DNA from: Sipunculus nudus
Lineage: Eukaryota; Annelida; Sipuncula; Golfingiida; Sipunculidae
DNA length: 64,000 nt
NCBI GenBank assembly: GCA_026874595.1
Contig: CM049309.1
Coordinates: 28,399,033 to 28,463,032 of the forward strand
Direction: 5' to 3'
Under the pieces are notes generated by a model, which ran no database searches, was not told the DNA's origin, and was given only the letters and a program-made list of their open reading frames with translations. A program made the translations under genes and the position numbers. This document shows positions 11,591 to 23,587 of this stretch, piece by piece. Within the stretch, counting starts at the first letter, position 1; each line of letters begins with the position of its first letter.

Positions 11591-11884
11591 TAGATTAGTC
11601 TGAAAAATTGACAGTTCCCCTCATATATGCAAAGGCACTGATTCTATAGTCGCTCCCAAATTCCTTTTCCATTAATTTTTCTCAAAGTTGTTATTATAAA
11701 CCAATATAAAAATTTATTCAATTATTGTTTATTGTTAATTTTGGCCAAAACAACTACCAAGGAGGGTGGTTGGACACCTTGAGCCAGTTGTAACCAGCCA
11801 AGAGCTGGCTGCCTGCCCAGTATGCCCCGCTTCAAGCATGCATAATTAGCCTGAAGAGAGGGCTTCAGTATCCCAGTCAAGAAA

Positions 11885-12700
11885 ATGAACTCACAGTGGA
11901 CTCACAGTGAGTTCACATATGATCTCATGGTGTGAGGTCACAGGGAGCTCAATCTGTAACCACCTTCAGACATCACAGTGATCTCACAGTGTGAGTTCTC
12001 AGTGAGGTCACAGTGTGAGCTCACATTGATGTCACAGTGTGAGTTCTCAGTGAGGTCACAGAGTGAGGTCACAGTGATCTCACAGTGTGAGTTCTCAGTA
12101 AGGTCACGGTGTGAGGTCACAGTGATCTCACAGTGCGAGTTCTCAGTGAGGTCATGGTGTGAGGTCACAATGATCTCACAGTGTGAGTTTTCAGTGAGGT
12201 CATGGTCTGTGGTCACAATGATCTCACAGTGTGAACCCACAGATGTTCTCATGGTATGAGATCACAATGAGCTCAGTTTGTAACCATCTTTAGACATCAC
12301 AGTGATTTCATGGTATGAATTCTCAGTGAGGTCACATTGTGAGGCCACAGTGATCCCACAGTATGTGTTTTCATTAAGGTCACGGTCTTTGGTCACAGTG
12401 ATCTTACAATATAAATTCTCAGTGAGGTCATTTCTTGGGATCACAGTGATCTCAATATGCGAATTCTCAGTGATAGCATGGTCTTGGGTCACTATGATCT
12501 CACAAAGTCTCTTCTCAAAAAAAGGTCATGTTCTTAGATGACAGAAAGCCAACTTTGCGAGTGTCAGTGAGGACATCCTGTTGGTTCACATTTGTGTAGT
12601 AGAAGAGTCCAAAGTAATGTCACAGTGTGGGATCACAGGTAAATCACAGAATGGGAATGCAGTGCAGTCAAAAGTGTGAGGTCACAGGTATCTATGTAAT
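11885..12700. repeat. Left CACAGTGA/GAGGTCA array (~48-bp unit)
   Basis: Units of about 48 bp contain GTGAGTTCTCAGTGAGGTCA (about 11992, 12040, 12088 and 12138). A larger period of about 320 bp is visible because GTAACCA(C/T)CTT.AGACATCACA occurs at 11957 and 12280. Because 48 is a multiple of three, long frames stay open on both strands (for example 11978-12259 and 11938-12252). These are repeat artefacts. Units degrade towards 12700. Confidence 0.9.
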
Positions 12701-15270
12701 ATTATTATTTATCTTTTAAAATTTTGTGTTGTTCATAGGGCTAAAATATAAAAAAAAATATAGCCCACTTACAATGTATTCTTAATAATATCCAAACCCA
12801 TGCATAGGATGCCAAATGTTACACACTTGCATTCTGTCCTGCCTTTTGCCCCCCCCCCCCCCCCCCCCCTTGTCTCTGCTGATTTTTCAATCAAGTTTTG
12901 TTTTGCTCAAGCTATGGCTTCGCCATGATGTCAGATGTGGATTCACAATAAACTTATATTGTAAAGTGTAATTATTTTCTGAGAAAGGGGATGAGCATCC
13001 GTATGTTAGGCAAAAGTAATTGACAAAAGTCATGTGAAGAGCTTAGGATTCACTTCTCTAGTTGAGAAATGCATGTATACTTTACAAACACAGAAGCCAC
13101 ATATCAGATTTCATAACACGTGTTTTATAATCCAGTAGTGTACAGAAATGACAGCAAAAACATCACTTGTGTATAATTTGTATTGATTCTTTTGCAAGAA
13201 TTTTCACTTTTACTGAAAGAATACTTTTGTTATATTTAAAATTTTATTGTAACCAATTCTATCTCATCATCAATAACAGTCAATTCGGATCAGGTGAGAG
13301 AAACAGCTTGTCAAACTCCTATCATAATATCCCAATTCAACTTCATGCAACTTACAAGTAAGCCTCGTTCAATTTTCCAAGTTCATTGATTATAATATTT
13401 ACAAAATGAATAATGATATAATAATATAATATTAAAAAAATAATTTAAACCAGGCTGAATAAACTGTACTTCAAGTACTACTAAATCCTAAGTACTATTA
13501 AATCCTAAATTACTAGATATGTTCATTATCAACATACTTTTGTGTATTCATATTCAATTGAGTGGCCACTATCAGTAATGATATATACTCTTACCTGCTA
13601 GAAACTCATATGATTAAAATCATTACATTTGATTGCCACAAGAATATAAATATATATATATATATATATATACATAAGGAACCAAAATATCTGCCAGTAT
13701 TCATAGACAAGCAAAGGGTGAATCTGCTACGTTTCAGAAATAAGGGATTCATGGGTAATGGTGCTCAGCTGATTTTGACTATGATAGTCATTTTGTAAAA
13801 TATCAACAAATGGAAAAGGGCTTAGTTCTGAAGTTATATAGTCTGCATGTTAGGATTTGAAATAGCTCAGAGGAAATGCCCCTTAAACTTTGTCCACGGA
13901 TTGCTGAACTAAAATTGTGACATGACTCTCAAAACAATAATTAAATTAGCATAAAAAATTAGCATCTGAATTCCAATCTCAACAAGTTGACTTGGGAATA
14001 TACATTGGTTGACATTGGGATATCCTGAAGTCAACCAGACAGAAAGCAGACTGACAGAGAGCTGAAGGGCCATTGCTATAAGCATAACTCAGAAGACTCG
14101 GGGGAGCTAACAGATCATTCTAACATATACAAAGAATTAATATCCCTTTTACTAAACTGATATACACCACAACTGTACAAATGTAGGTTAATCCACTTAA
14201 TCACTTTATCTTTTTGTTTTCGTGTGATTCTTGTTGTTGCATTAGAGATGTAAGTCTCAATTCGTTTGCCCACTTCTAGTTTTACTGTGGTAGACACATC
14301 AACCCCTCGCCTTCTGATTGTAATTTCCTCCTTGAGGTAGTAGTGTTAAGCGCATGCTGGAAAAAACATATACAATTACCTCTTAATAGTCTACATCTAA
14401 GTACTATTTTCAATATAAATATTTGTCCCTCTCTAAGTATTGGTAATTATGCATAGCTTTAACCAACTATATAAATATATGCATGTGGTAGTACATGTGT
14501 AAAAAAAAATGAAATAATATGTCAAATTCTCTTAAGGAACAAGACTGATTTGAAGACAAAACAGTGAATAAATTGTATATTATTTATAAATTTAGGATTT
14601 TTATATAATAAAAAATTATATATATAAAATACAATTCTTATATACTATTGTTGGTACGTAGTGGCATGTTTAAATGCCATACTTCAGTCTAACCCCCCCC
14701 CCCCCCCCAACACACACACTCAGGACATCCTCTAGGTCCAACCGCACGTTCATGCATGTACTCATTATGTAAAGATTATCTCATATCTAGCTTACCTAAA
14801 AGGAGAAATATGAGGGTACATACTTACAGTGTTTGTCGGTGTTTCCCTGGACTTTGACTGCCAATGTAGCACGGTTGGAAGTTCAAGTTCTGAGATGTTC
14901 CCCTCGCTTCTCCCAAACATTACACCGTGTAGAACAGAAATGATTTCAGTCTGTCTGGCTTATGTAGTCAAAGGGATATTGCAGGTTCAGGTCTTTGTGA
15001 AGTAACACTCTGACATTAGAAGTTCCCTGACATGCCATACAGTACAAGGCTGATTGAAAAGCCAGCATAAATGTCCAGATAACGGCTGAGCAGGTTCTTA
15101 TTCAAAATGAAACTGTAAGGCATCCAGTAACAGATCAGAGTAGGACCACATGCTGATAGTGTCAAGCTTGGGGCTGTCCTGCGCTGTGGACAGAGCCAGT
15201 GCAACAGGTCTGCTGATGATATGATTAATGAGGGGGTATATGGTCAACTGTGTCCACTAAAGACCTGACT
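12700..15270. other. AT-rich interior with poly-C tracts, no gene recognised
   Basis: It contains poly-C runs at about 12849-12870 and 14694-14709, a short TA microsatellite at about 13649-13672 and CACACACA near 14710. No conserved frame, RNA gene or large repeat was seen. It lies between the left array and the palindrome of the 11869-19275 unit. Confidence 0.5.
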
Positions 15271-15303
15271 GAAATACGTGCCCCCCCCCCCCCCCATGTA
15301 CTT

Positions 15304-15804
15304 TTTAATGTTTGGTTTTAAAGGCCAAGCACTCACATCCCTGGTTTGCCTGGCAGAATCTACCCTGTTTACTCCCTGAAGACATCTGGTAATTAGCCAC
15401 ACCTCATTATTATCTAATCAAGTGATCACCCTGCTGTGTCACTGGTGTCCAGTGCTCTCCTGCATGAACTCAGGCCCTGGACAGCAAGAAATCTGTGCAT
15501 GCGGTAGCTAAGCCAGTGTCCAGTGCTTCCACAGCTTGTGCTTTAGCTGCCAGTGTCCAGTGCTTCTACAGCTTGTGCCGGAATCTGGGGCATTTTTATG
15601 GGTTGGTTCGATTTGCAAGGAATATTCTCTGTCTGTCTGTCTGTCTATCTGTTTGTCAAAAAAACTTTCACTAACATTTGAATGCAGACGGTTTATCATA
15701 ATATTTATTATACAATATACACTGTTTATTGGCAATTTTATTGGAATGAAAAGTTTTTAGTGTGTATTCATAAGGATATGTTATATTGTGTAGTGTATAG
15801 TATA

Positions 15805-15855
<51 letters not shown>

Positions 15856-16233
15856 TATATATACATATAAATATATAGTTATATCCTATAAGATACTAAA
15901 TATCACCATACTATCTCCAACACAAAAAAATCTAACTATATGCAATATGTTGCAGCATTGTCTCTAAAGACACGTTAAAAATTATATTAATGCAATCACA
16001 ATTCAAATTTATTATTTTTTGATGCACTTGTAACAAAATAAAAAGGAAACACTAATGAAGACCAACTGAATATTGAATTATTTTGTTTCTTTCTATGGTG
16101 TGCAGACTGATCATTATTTGAATGGATGTTTGTTAATAAAAAAAACATCAGTGTCAGTGTACTCCTCTGCCAGTAATGTTTAGAATTTCTGAGTTGACTT
16201 AGTTCTACATATCTCCTGGTTTCTTTGTGAAGG

Positions 16234-16278
<45 letters not shown>

Positions 16279-16666
16279 GTTATACATATATCTTATAGTT
16301 CCATCAAATGTGTCAGTGTATATATTTTGTATAATTGCCATTGGTATATATTATTTTCAAATACATGTATTGTGTACAAATGTTGGATAATATTGCAGAA
16401 CTCATTCTCTTTGTAAATATACCTAGGTGCCAGTCATATCAATTAACATATTTATATACTATATAAATATACTTGTCCAGGTATCAACACACCTAAGAAA
16501 AATCAAAATAATTCAATATTCAGTTGGTCTTCTGTAGTGTTTCCTCTTGTTTTTTTTGTTACAAGTGCATCCATAATTAATAAATTTGAATTGGTTTTTG
16601 CATGTTTGCCCTGAAAATAAATGTTCATGTGTCTTTAGAGGCAATGCTGATACATTTTGCATAAAT

Positions 16667-16739
<73 letters not shown>

Positions 16740-16880
16740 ATATACATATACATATACATATAAATACACCCTAAAAACTATTCCTTCCAATAAAATTGCC
16801 AGTAAACAATATATATACCTCTTCATTATTTTATGCATAGTTTGGTGAATAGTTTCCAATATATTGCTTTGTTGTAGGTT

Positions 16881-16926
<46 letters not shown>

Positions 16927-16983
16927 TGTGAAGGTGTCAGAGAGAGCGAGCGTATGTGTTTGTCTGTGTGAGTCTGAGAATTT

Positions 16984-17052
<69 letters not shown>

Positions 17053-17444
17053 AATAAATAGCACGTTAAACTGTTTGCATTCAACTGTGAGTCTTTCTGA
17101 CAGACAGATAGACAGACAAATAATATTACATGCAAGTCTGAACCAAATCATAAAAATGCCCCACTCTGATCCCCGGCACAAGCTGTTGAAGCACTGGACA
17201 CTGGCTTAGCTATACTGGACACAGGCTTAGCTATGCAAGCACAGATTTCTTGCTGTCCAGGGCCTGAGTTCAGGCAGGAGAGTGCTGGACCCCAGTGACA
17301 CAGCAGGGTGATCACTTGATTAGATAATAATGAGGTGTGGCTAATTACCAGATGTCTTCAGGGAGTAAACAGGGTAGATTCTGCCAGGCAAACCAGGGAT
17401 GTGAGTGCTTGGCCTTTAACTTGTATTTACCAAAAAACATTAAT
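15304..17444. repeat. Large imperfect palindrome (foldback), ~2.1 kb
   Basis: The left arm (15304-16085) is the reverse complement of the right arm (about 16497-17444). The outer parts pair at 15320-15500 with 17205-17425, for example AAGGCCAAGCACTCACATCC with its complement at 17400-17418. The middle parts pair at 15500-15700 with 17049-17205, and 15717-15765 with 16771-16815. The inner parts pair at 15938-16085 with 16497-16665, including the shared ACCAACTGAATATTGAATTA. TA tracts lie at corresponding places in both arms (about 15808-15852 and 16681-16737). The right arm has an extra GA/TA microsatellite insertion (about 16816-17048). The centre (about 16086-16496) is non-complementary. Confidence 0.85.
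16666..17048. repeat. A/TA/GA compound microsatellites in right palindrome arm
   Basis: A run of A then about 28 TA units (16666-16737) is followed by the arm fragment 16771-16815. Next come GA units (about 16882-16924), GTGTG-like sequence, and two TA tracts (about 16984-17048). The 116-residue minus-strand frame here translates dinucleotide repeat only. Confidence 0.9.
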
Positions 17445-17599
17445 ATAATTACATAATTTTTATTAAATATTTTACTTAAATGAAATAATATAATATATTT
17501 ATATTGTACATAAATATTATATAATGCAATTAATTATATATATTATTTTATAAATTATTACATAACTTATTAAATATATATACATATATATATATATAC

Positions 17600-17640
<41 letters not shown>

Positions 17641-17687
17641 ATATATATGATATATATATATATACATATACATATACATAAATATAC

Positions 17688-17734
<47 letters not shown>

Positions 17735-17735
17735 T
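17445..17735. repeat. AT-rich DNA and long TA/TACATA microsatellite
   Basis: Beyond the palindrome is very AT-rich sequence and then TA/TACA repeats from about 17575 to 17732. No coding potential. Confidence 0.85.
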
Positions 17736-17869
17736 TTAACATTCGTGTTTGGGTAGCAAGGACAAATAATAAAAACCTGCCTGCCTGCTAACGCCCCGCC
17801 GTTTATTAAGAATTTAAGAGATCACATGATAAAACTTGCAGTATGCAATAAACCCCTTTACATTCTATT

Positions 17870-19260
17870 TCAAATAATTCTGGTGGTTCGCGTTTTTGCC
17901 TTTTTCAACCACATGCATGCGATTGTATGGTGATCCCACAGTGACATCACAGTGTCGTCACAATATAATATATCACAACATGAGGTCACAGTGAGGTAAT
18001 AAAGAGTTCACTCTTACTGTATATATAGATTTTTTAGAGATCATAAGAATAATAATTCTAGTGGTTCATTTCTTTGCCCTTTTAACCAGTGTCGTCACAA
18101 TATGATACACAGCATGAGATTACAGTGAGGTAATCAAGAGCTCACTGTTCTGTTTATTTAGATTTTACTCAGGTCTTATAAAAAAAATGAAATATGCAGT
18201 ATATCTCATTTAATATTATATCACATTATTCTAGTGCTACATTTCTTTGCCTTTTTAACCATATGCATATGTGTGTATGGTGACCTAACAGTGTCGTCAC
18301 AATACAAATTTTCACAGCATGAGGTCACATTGAGGTCATCAAGAGCTAACTGTGACTGTTTATTTAGAAATGATTAGACCGCATGAAAAAAATTGTAATA
18401 TGCAATAAAAATCAATTAATTTTATATCACATTTTTCTAGTGCTACATTTCTTTGCCTTTTCAGACATATGCCGGTGAGTGTAGGGTGACCTCACAGTGA
18501 CATCACAGTGTCGTCACAATATGATAAATCACAACATGAGGTCACAGTGAGGTCATTGATAGCTTACTGCGACTGTTTATTTAAAATTGATTAAGAAAGC
18601 ATAAAAAATGTAATATGCAATAAATCTCATTTAATATTATATCACATTATTCTAGTGTTACATTTCTTTGCCTGTTTAGCTATATGCGTGTGAGTGTATG
18701 GTGACCTCACAGTGACATCACAGTGTCGTCACAATATGATATATAACAACATCAGGTCACAGTGAGGTCATGGAGAGCTCACTGTTATGTTTATTTAGAT
18801 TTTACTCAGGTCGTATAAAAAAATGTTATATGCAGTAAATCTCATTAAATATTAAACCAAATTATTCTAGTGCTACATTTCTTTCCCTTGTTAACCATAT
18901 GCATGTGTTTGTATGGTGACCTCATAGTGACATCACAGTGTGGTCACAATATGATATATCACAACATGAGGTCACAGTGAGGTCATCGGGAGCTCACTGT
19001 GACTGTTTATTCAGATTTTGATCAGATCGCATAAAAATTGTAGTATGCATTAATACACAATAAATTTTATGACCCAATGTTCTTGTATTACATTCTTTTG
19101 CCTTTTAGCCATATGAGTGTAAGTGGATGGTGACCTCACAGTGTCATCACAATATGATATATCGCAATATGAGCTCACAGTGAGATCATCAGGAACTCAC
19201 TGTTGTGAGCTCACCGTGTGAGTTTTGTGTGACCTCACAGTGATTTCACCGTTAGCTCAC
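17870..19260. repeat. Right CACAGTGA array, 7 units of ~175-217 bp
   Basis: The unit marker TTCTAGTGCTACATTTCTTT, or a degenerate form, occurs at about 17878, 18057, 18231, 18436, 18650, 18866 and 19081. Each unit then carries TATGCATGTGTGTATGGTGA, CATCACAGTGTCGTCACAAT and ATGAGGTCACAGTGAGGTCA. Unit spacing grows from about 175 to 217 bp rightwards. The shared CACAGTGA and GAGGTCAC words relate it to the left array at 11885-12700, although the units themselves differ. Confidence 0.88.
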
Positions 19261-19485
19261 GTCTTGACTGGGATAGCCTAGATGTGACATGGTCTCATGA
19301 AAACTTTAGAAAAAGCTACAGTTATTGGCCAATTCCTTTCATATTTCAGATGCTGAAATCATTATGTGGGCATGATATGACAATTAAATCAACAGTGCTT
19401 ACTAGGGAAAAAAACGTGCCATGGCCAAAGTTGGGCTTAATTTAAAGCACTGATTTTATATTAATACTAATAACTCATTAAATTT

Positions 19486-20025
19486 GCAAAATTCAAATCT
19501 AATTTTGGGTATACAATTGATTCTTGATGAAAATAGGTATTATCCCTGAAAAAAAGTCTCTGGCTTCAACATTTCTCATGTTAAGTGAGCAAATACCTTT
19601 CCTGATTATTACAAAGTGCATTATATTTGGGCCAATAATTTAAAGAAATTACATAATACTGACCTAATTTCAGGTATGGTCATGATAGGAAATATGTAAA
19701 AGAATATTTATATTAAATATAATCAAAAACAGATGTTGTTTTGATATTAGGCAGTCTTGAAGTATGCATGACAATGGGTTTTTAATAGAAAATAGAGGTT
19801 TTTCCTTAATTAATATATTGAAGGAACAAAGCCATATTGACCCAATTTTCGGTATGGTAGGTGATTTTGGGGACATCTTATTATATAATTGTATGTTGAA
19901 GTTCAGATTCGTAGGTCCAACAGTTTCAAAATGTGCCAATTTAATGAACGGATAAACAGACGAACAGACAGCCAAAGGACCACTGTTATAGCTCAGTTGA
20001 CTTATAGTCAGCTGAGCTAAAAATA
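19486..20025 (+). mobile_element. Dispersed repeat family 4, 3' part, uninterrupted
   Basis: This matches 5630-5890 plus 6951-7168 and serves as an empty-site reference for the family 1 insertion at 5916-6950. It ends in the hairpin 19990-20018 (AGCTCAGTTGAC / GTCAGCTGAGCT, TTATA loop region) followed by AAAAAT. An ACAGACGAACAGACAG run precedes the hairpin. Confidence 0.75.
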
Positions 20026-20327
20026 AGTTTGCCCCACAAATACCACAATTTCAAATATGACTCATGTGACCAACATTTGCATAAAATTTGGTGATGATAG
20101 CTTGAGTTGTTTCTGAGAATGTAATTTTAGTATGCTTTTTTGGCAAGTTTAGCTTCCTGTAAATCTGCAAAAAATCAATTAACTGGGACCATTCGAACAA
20201 AGTTGAGAAAGCTCATTGGGACCATTTCTCTGAAATACTGGATAATTTGGCTAAACAGTTTTGGAGAATAAGATTTTCAAAGGTTTTTTAGCTTTTTCCG
20301 TGTAAAATTTAAGTCAGTGTAGATAGC
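20026..20327 (+). repeat. Family A sub-unit (partial)
   Basis: This matches the GTGACCAACATTTGCATAAA to AAAATTTAAG portion of the family A unit. It is interrupted at about 20328 by the 5' end of the family 3 element. Confidence 0.7.
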
Positions 20328-22019
20328 AAACTAGATGTGTCAGAATGACACGAATGTCCCCGCCTTGGGCAAATTAGAAACATTTGTAAAATTTGGAAAA
20401 TTTTTTAAGTTCAGGAGGTGTCGTATGGTCAAAAGTAGGTCAACAAAGGCAAAATGCAAACTCGATTTGTAACGGGTCATTATCAAGCAACACACAAAAA
20501 ATCATACCAGTATATGCAGGCATTGTGCAAAAAAAGTCCATACATGTGCATTTTCCATAAAAATTTCTGTCTTTCATGAAATTTTCTATGTTTAGGATCC
20601 GTAAAACAATCAAAAGTAGGTCAACCAGGATGAAACGCAAACTTGATCTGTAACTGTCATTATCTGCCCACACAAAAAAAATCAGGGTGGTATCTGCAGG
20701 CATTGAGGAAAAAAAGTCAGTACATATGCATTTGTTATGAAAATTTATATTTTTCATGAAACTTTCTATGTTCAGGAGCAGTCAAATGGTCAAAAGTAGA
20801 TCAACTGAGACAAAACAAGAACTCGATCTGTAACTGGTCATTATCTGCCTACACACCAAAAATCAGGCCCATATCTGCAGGCACTGCGAAAAAAAGTCCA
20901 TACATGTGCACCTTTTTTATGAAATTTTCTATGTTAGAGCACCGTCAAACTGTCAAAAATAGGTCAACTGGGACAAAACGTGTGAACTCCATCTGTAACT
21001 GGTCAATATCTGCCGACACACCAAAATTCAGGCCAATATCTGCAGGCATTGCGAAAAAACGTCTGTACATGTGTATTTGTCATGAAATTTCATATTTTTC
21101 ATGAAATTTTCTATGTTCAGGAGCCGTAAAACAGTCAAAAGTTAGTCAACCGGGACGAAACGCAAACTCGATCTGTAACTGGTCTATATCTGCCCACACA
21201 CCAAAAATTAGGCCAATATCTGCAGGCATTGCGAAAAAAAAACCCGTACATGTGTATCTGTCATGAATATTTCTATTTTTCATGAAAATTTCTAAGTTTA
21301 GGAGCCGTAAAACGGTCAAAAGTAGGTCAACCAGGACGAAACGCGAACTCGATCTGTAACTGGTCTATATCTGTCCACACACCAAAAATCAGGCCAATAT
21401 CTGCAGGCATCGAGAAAAAAAAAACGTACATGTGTATTTGTCATGAAATTTCATATTTTTCATGAAATTTTCTATGTTCAGGAGCCGTAAAACGGTCAAA
21501 AGTAGGTCAACCAGGACAAAATGCGAACTCGATCTGTAACTGGTCTATATCTGCTCACACACCAAAAATCAGGCCAATATCTGCAGGCATTGCGAAAAAA
21601 AAGTCCATACATGTGTATCTGTCATGAATATTTCTATTTTTCATGAAATTTTCTAAGTTTAGGAGCCGTAAAACGGTCAAAAGTAGGTCAACCAGGACGA
21701 AACGCGAACTCGATCTGTAACTGGTCTATATCTGCTCACACACCAAAAATCAGGCCAATATCTGCAGGCATTGCGAAAAAAAAGTCCATACATGTGTATC
21801 TGTCATGAATATTTCTATTTTTCATGAAATTTTCTAAGTTTAGGAGCCGTAAAACGGTCAAAAGTAGGTCAACCAGGACGAAACTCGAAATCGATCTGTA
21901 ACTGGTCTATATCTGCCCACACACCAAAAATCAGGCCAATATCTGCAGGCATTGCGAAAAAAAGTCCGTACAACTGTTTCATTTCGGAATGACGGAATGA
22001 CGGACATGGGTAAAACTAT
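20328..22019 (+). mobile_element. Dispersed repeat family 3 (GCCCC hairpin) with ~180-bp internal tandem units
   Basis: It starts AAACTAGATGTGTCAGAATG at 20328 and carries ATGTCCCCGCC at 20354-20364. The body is about nine tandem units of ~180 bp, with GGAGCCGTAAAACGGTCAAA at about 21121, 21301, 21481, 21660 and 21840. Units to the right are more alike than those on the left. The end reads GACATGGGTAAAACTAT (to 22019) and is interrupted by the 22020-24259 element; the rest (TATATGCCCCGGCCACTTTG) resumes at 24260. In the copy at 31636-32455 the end is whole and forms a hairpin whose arm is complementary to the 5' GTCCCCGCC. Confidence 0.78.
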
Positions 22020-22189
22020 CCCTTAGCAAAATGAAAAGTTTGCCGCTGCATTGCTGCAACCGTGCTGCAAAGCAGCAGAAACCAAAATAGGCTGCAAGAA
22101 GAGTGTGCAGGAAGGCTGCAGCTAGCTGAATGCTTCCGGCTGCCTGGCAAAGGCTGCAGGAAAGTGTGCAGCAAATCTGAATTGTGTGC

Positions 22190-22482
22190 TGGAAGGTTGC
22201 GGGAGGGTCGCGGCTAGCCGCAGTCCTATAGAGTATTTTAATACTGTGTGCAGGAAGGCTGCGGGAGGGTTGCGGCTAGCCGCAGTCTCACAGAGTTAAC
22301 TGGATGCTGTGCGCAGGAAGGCTGCGGGAGAATTGCGGCTAGCAGCAGTCTCATAGAGTTAACTGGATGCTGTGCGCAGGAAGGCTGCGGGAGGGTTGCG
22401 GCTAGCCGCAGTCTCATAGAGTCAACTGGATGCTGTGCGCAGGAAGGCTGGGGAGGGTTGCGGCTAGCCGCAGTCTTTTACA
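22190..22482. repeat. 63-bp minisatellite
   Basis: Four to five units of 63 bp carry GTGCGCAGGAAGGCTGCGGG, TTGCGGCTAGCCGCAGTCTC and GAGTTAACTGGATGCT (unit starts near 22311, 22374 and 22437). GGCTAGCC sits in a local palindrome (GCGGCTAGCCGC). Since 63 is divisible by three, the 95-residue frame at 22248-22535 is a repeat artefact. Confidence 0.92.
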
Positions 22483-22499
22483 GTTTTATTTGCCCTACT

Positions 22500-23560
22500 T
22501 TTCCTGTCTTACCCTGCTGTGATTGGCTAAACTGATTTTGGAGGGAAAAGCAGCCATTTTTGCAAAATTAGGAAAAGACAGTGCTTTGTTAGCTCTTCTA
22601 AAAATATGAAGATCTGTGCCAAATAGCTCAAGTAAGAGTAACATTCAACAGATCCAGCATGTTCAGAGGACTTATTGGATTAATTAGAACATACAATCAG
22701 TTGATGGGAGGAACAAAGAGAGGGTGTTATGTTACTACCACCAGTAAGTTTGAACTACATATTTGTACCCTAAGGGCTGCCGCAGCAAGCATTGATAAAG
22801 GGCTGCCCAGCACTGATAAGATTGATTTTTCCTCAAGTAATTTTATACACAGAAAGTGTAGTATTAAATTTAATTTTGTGTAAAAGTAAAAACTAAGATT
22901 AATGGTGGGATTGAAAGATGTATTCAAGCTGGAAGGCAGATATATCAAAGGCAGCATGAATAAAATTCTGTGGTTAACGTGTATATCATGCATTTATTGA
23001 ACTCCAATGCATTTTGAGTTTTATTGATTTGAATATGAAACAGTAACTTTAAATAAGGTTTTGTTTTCATCTTCACACAAATTTTAAAATACTTATGCTA
23101 AGCTTCATTTAAAGTTGATTTGCTAAATTCTGTTTGACATATGTCTATAGATGTCATCCTAAGTAAATGGGAAATTCCTAACAATATAATTGAAGTAACC
23201 TAATGTCACTTTGTGGTTCATGTTTCTAGTCCTTGGCCTGACAATAAATGCACCCAGAACTTTTATTCAGCTATGTAGCTACACAACTTCATGCAGGATT
23301 CTTGTGACTGTGTAGTGTGTACTCTGATTCATATTCATCAAGGTGTAATTTCTAACAAAGCTTGATTAAGTTTGGTTTATATTTAAAAGCCATTATGGAT
23401 TAAGGTTTAATTGCATGTGCAAATTAAATGGAGTTTCATGAGAGCTTGTTCTGTTGAGTACCTGCATTTATATTTGGAGCAGAGACAGTCACTGACTAAT
23501 GACATGGCATGTCTGCTTGTAAACAATAACTGAGCCCACGTGCTGTTGTTTATACATATC
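22500..23560. other. Unique AT-rich interior of the 22020-24259 element
   Basis: No conserved frame or RNA gene is seen. Short frames at 22659-22883 (+) and 22727-22993 (-) overlap each other and have no recognisable features. Confidence 0.5.
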
Positions 23561-23587
23561 ATGGCTAGCTGCTATCTAATTGGCCCC

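Larger units (their letters stand above)
11869..19275. mobile_element. Candidate 7.4-kb element bounded by a perfect 14-bp inverted repeat
   Basis: TATCCCAGTCAAGA at 11869-11882 is the exact reverse complement of TCTTGACTGGGATA at 19262-19275. Immediately inside both ends are arrays of CACAGTGA / GAGGTCAC modules (11885-12700 and 17870-19260). The outermost TA at both ends could be a TA target duplication, giving a TIR of TCCCAGTCAAGA. No transposase frame is present, so it would be non-autonomous. The interior has poly-C tracts, unique AT-rich DNA and a 2.1-kb palindrome. The large size and absence of coding are unusual; two independent inverted fragments cannot be excluded. Confidence 0.55.

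Noticed and set aside
11938-12541. Overlapping frames of 76-104 residues on both strands
   Set aside because: The 48-bp tandem unit is a multiple of three without stops, so open frames arise automatically on both strands.
16831-17209. Frames with Ile-Tyr or Ser-Leu runs
   Set aside because: They are translations of TA and GA microsatellites.
22248-22535. 95-residue frame with repeated Cys-Gly-Arg-Val-Ala-Ala
   Set aside because: It comes from the 63-bp minisatellite; no independent evidence of coding.
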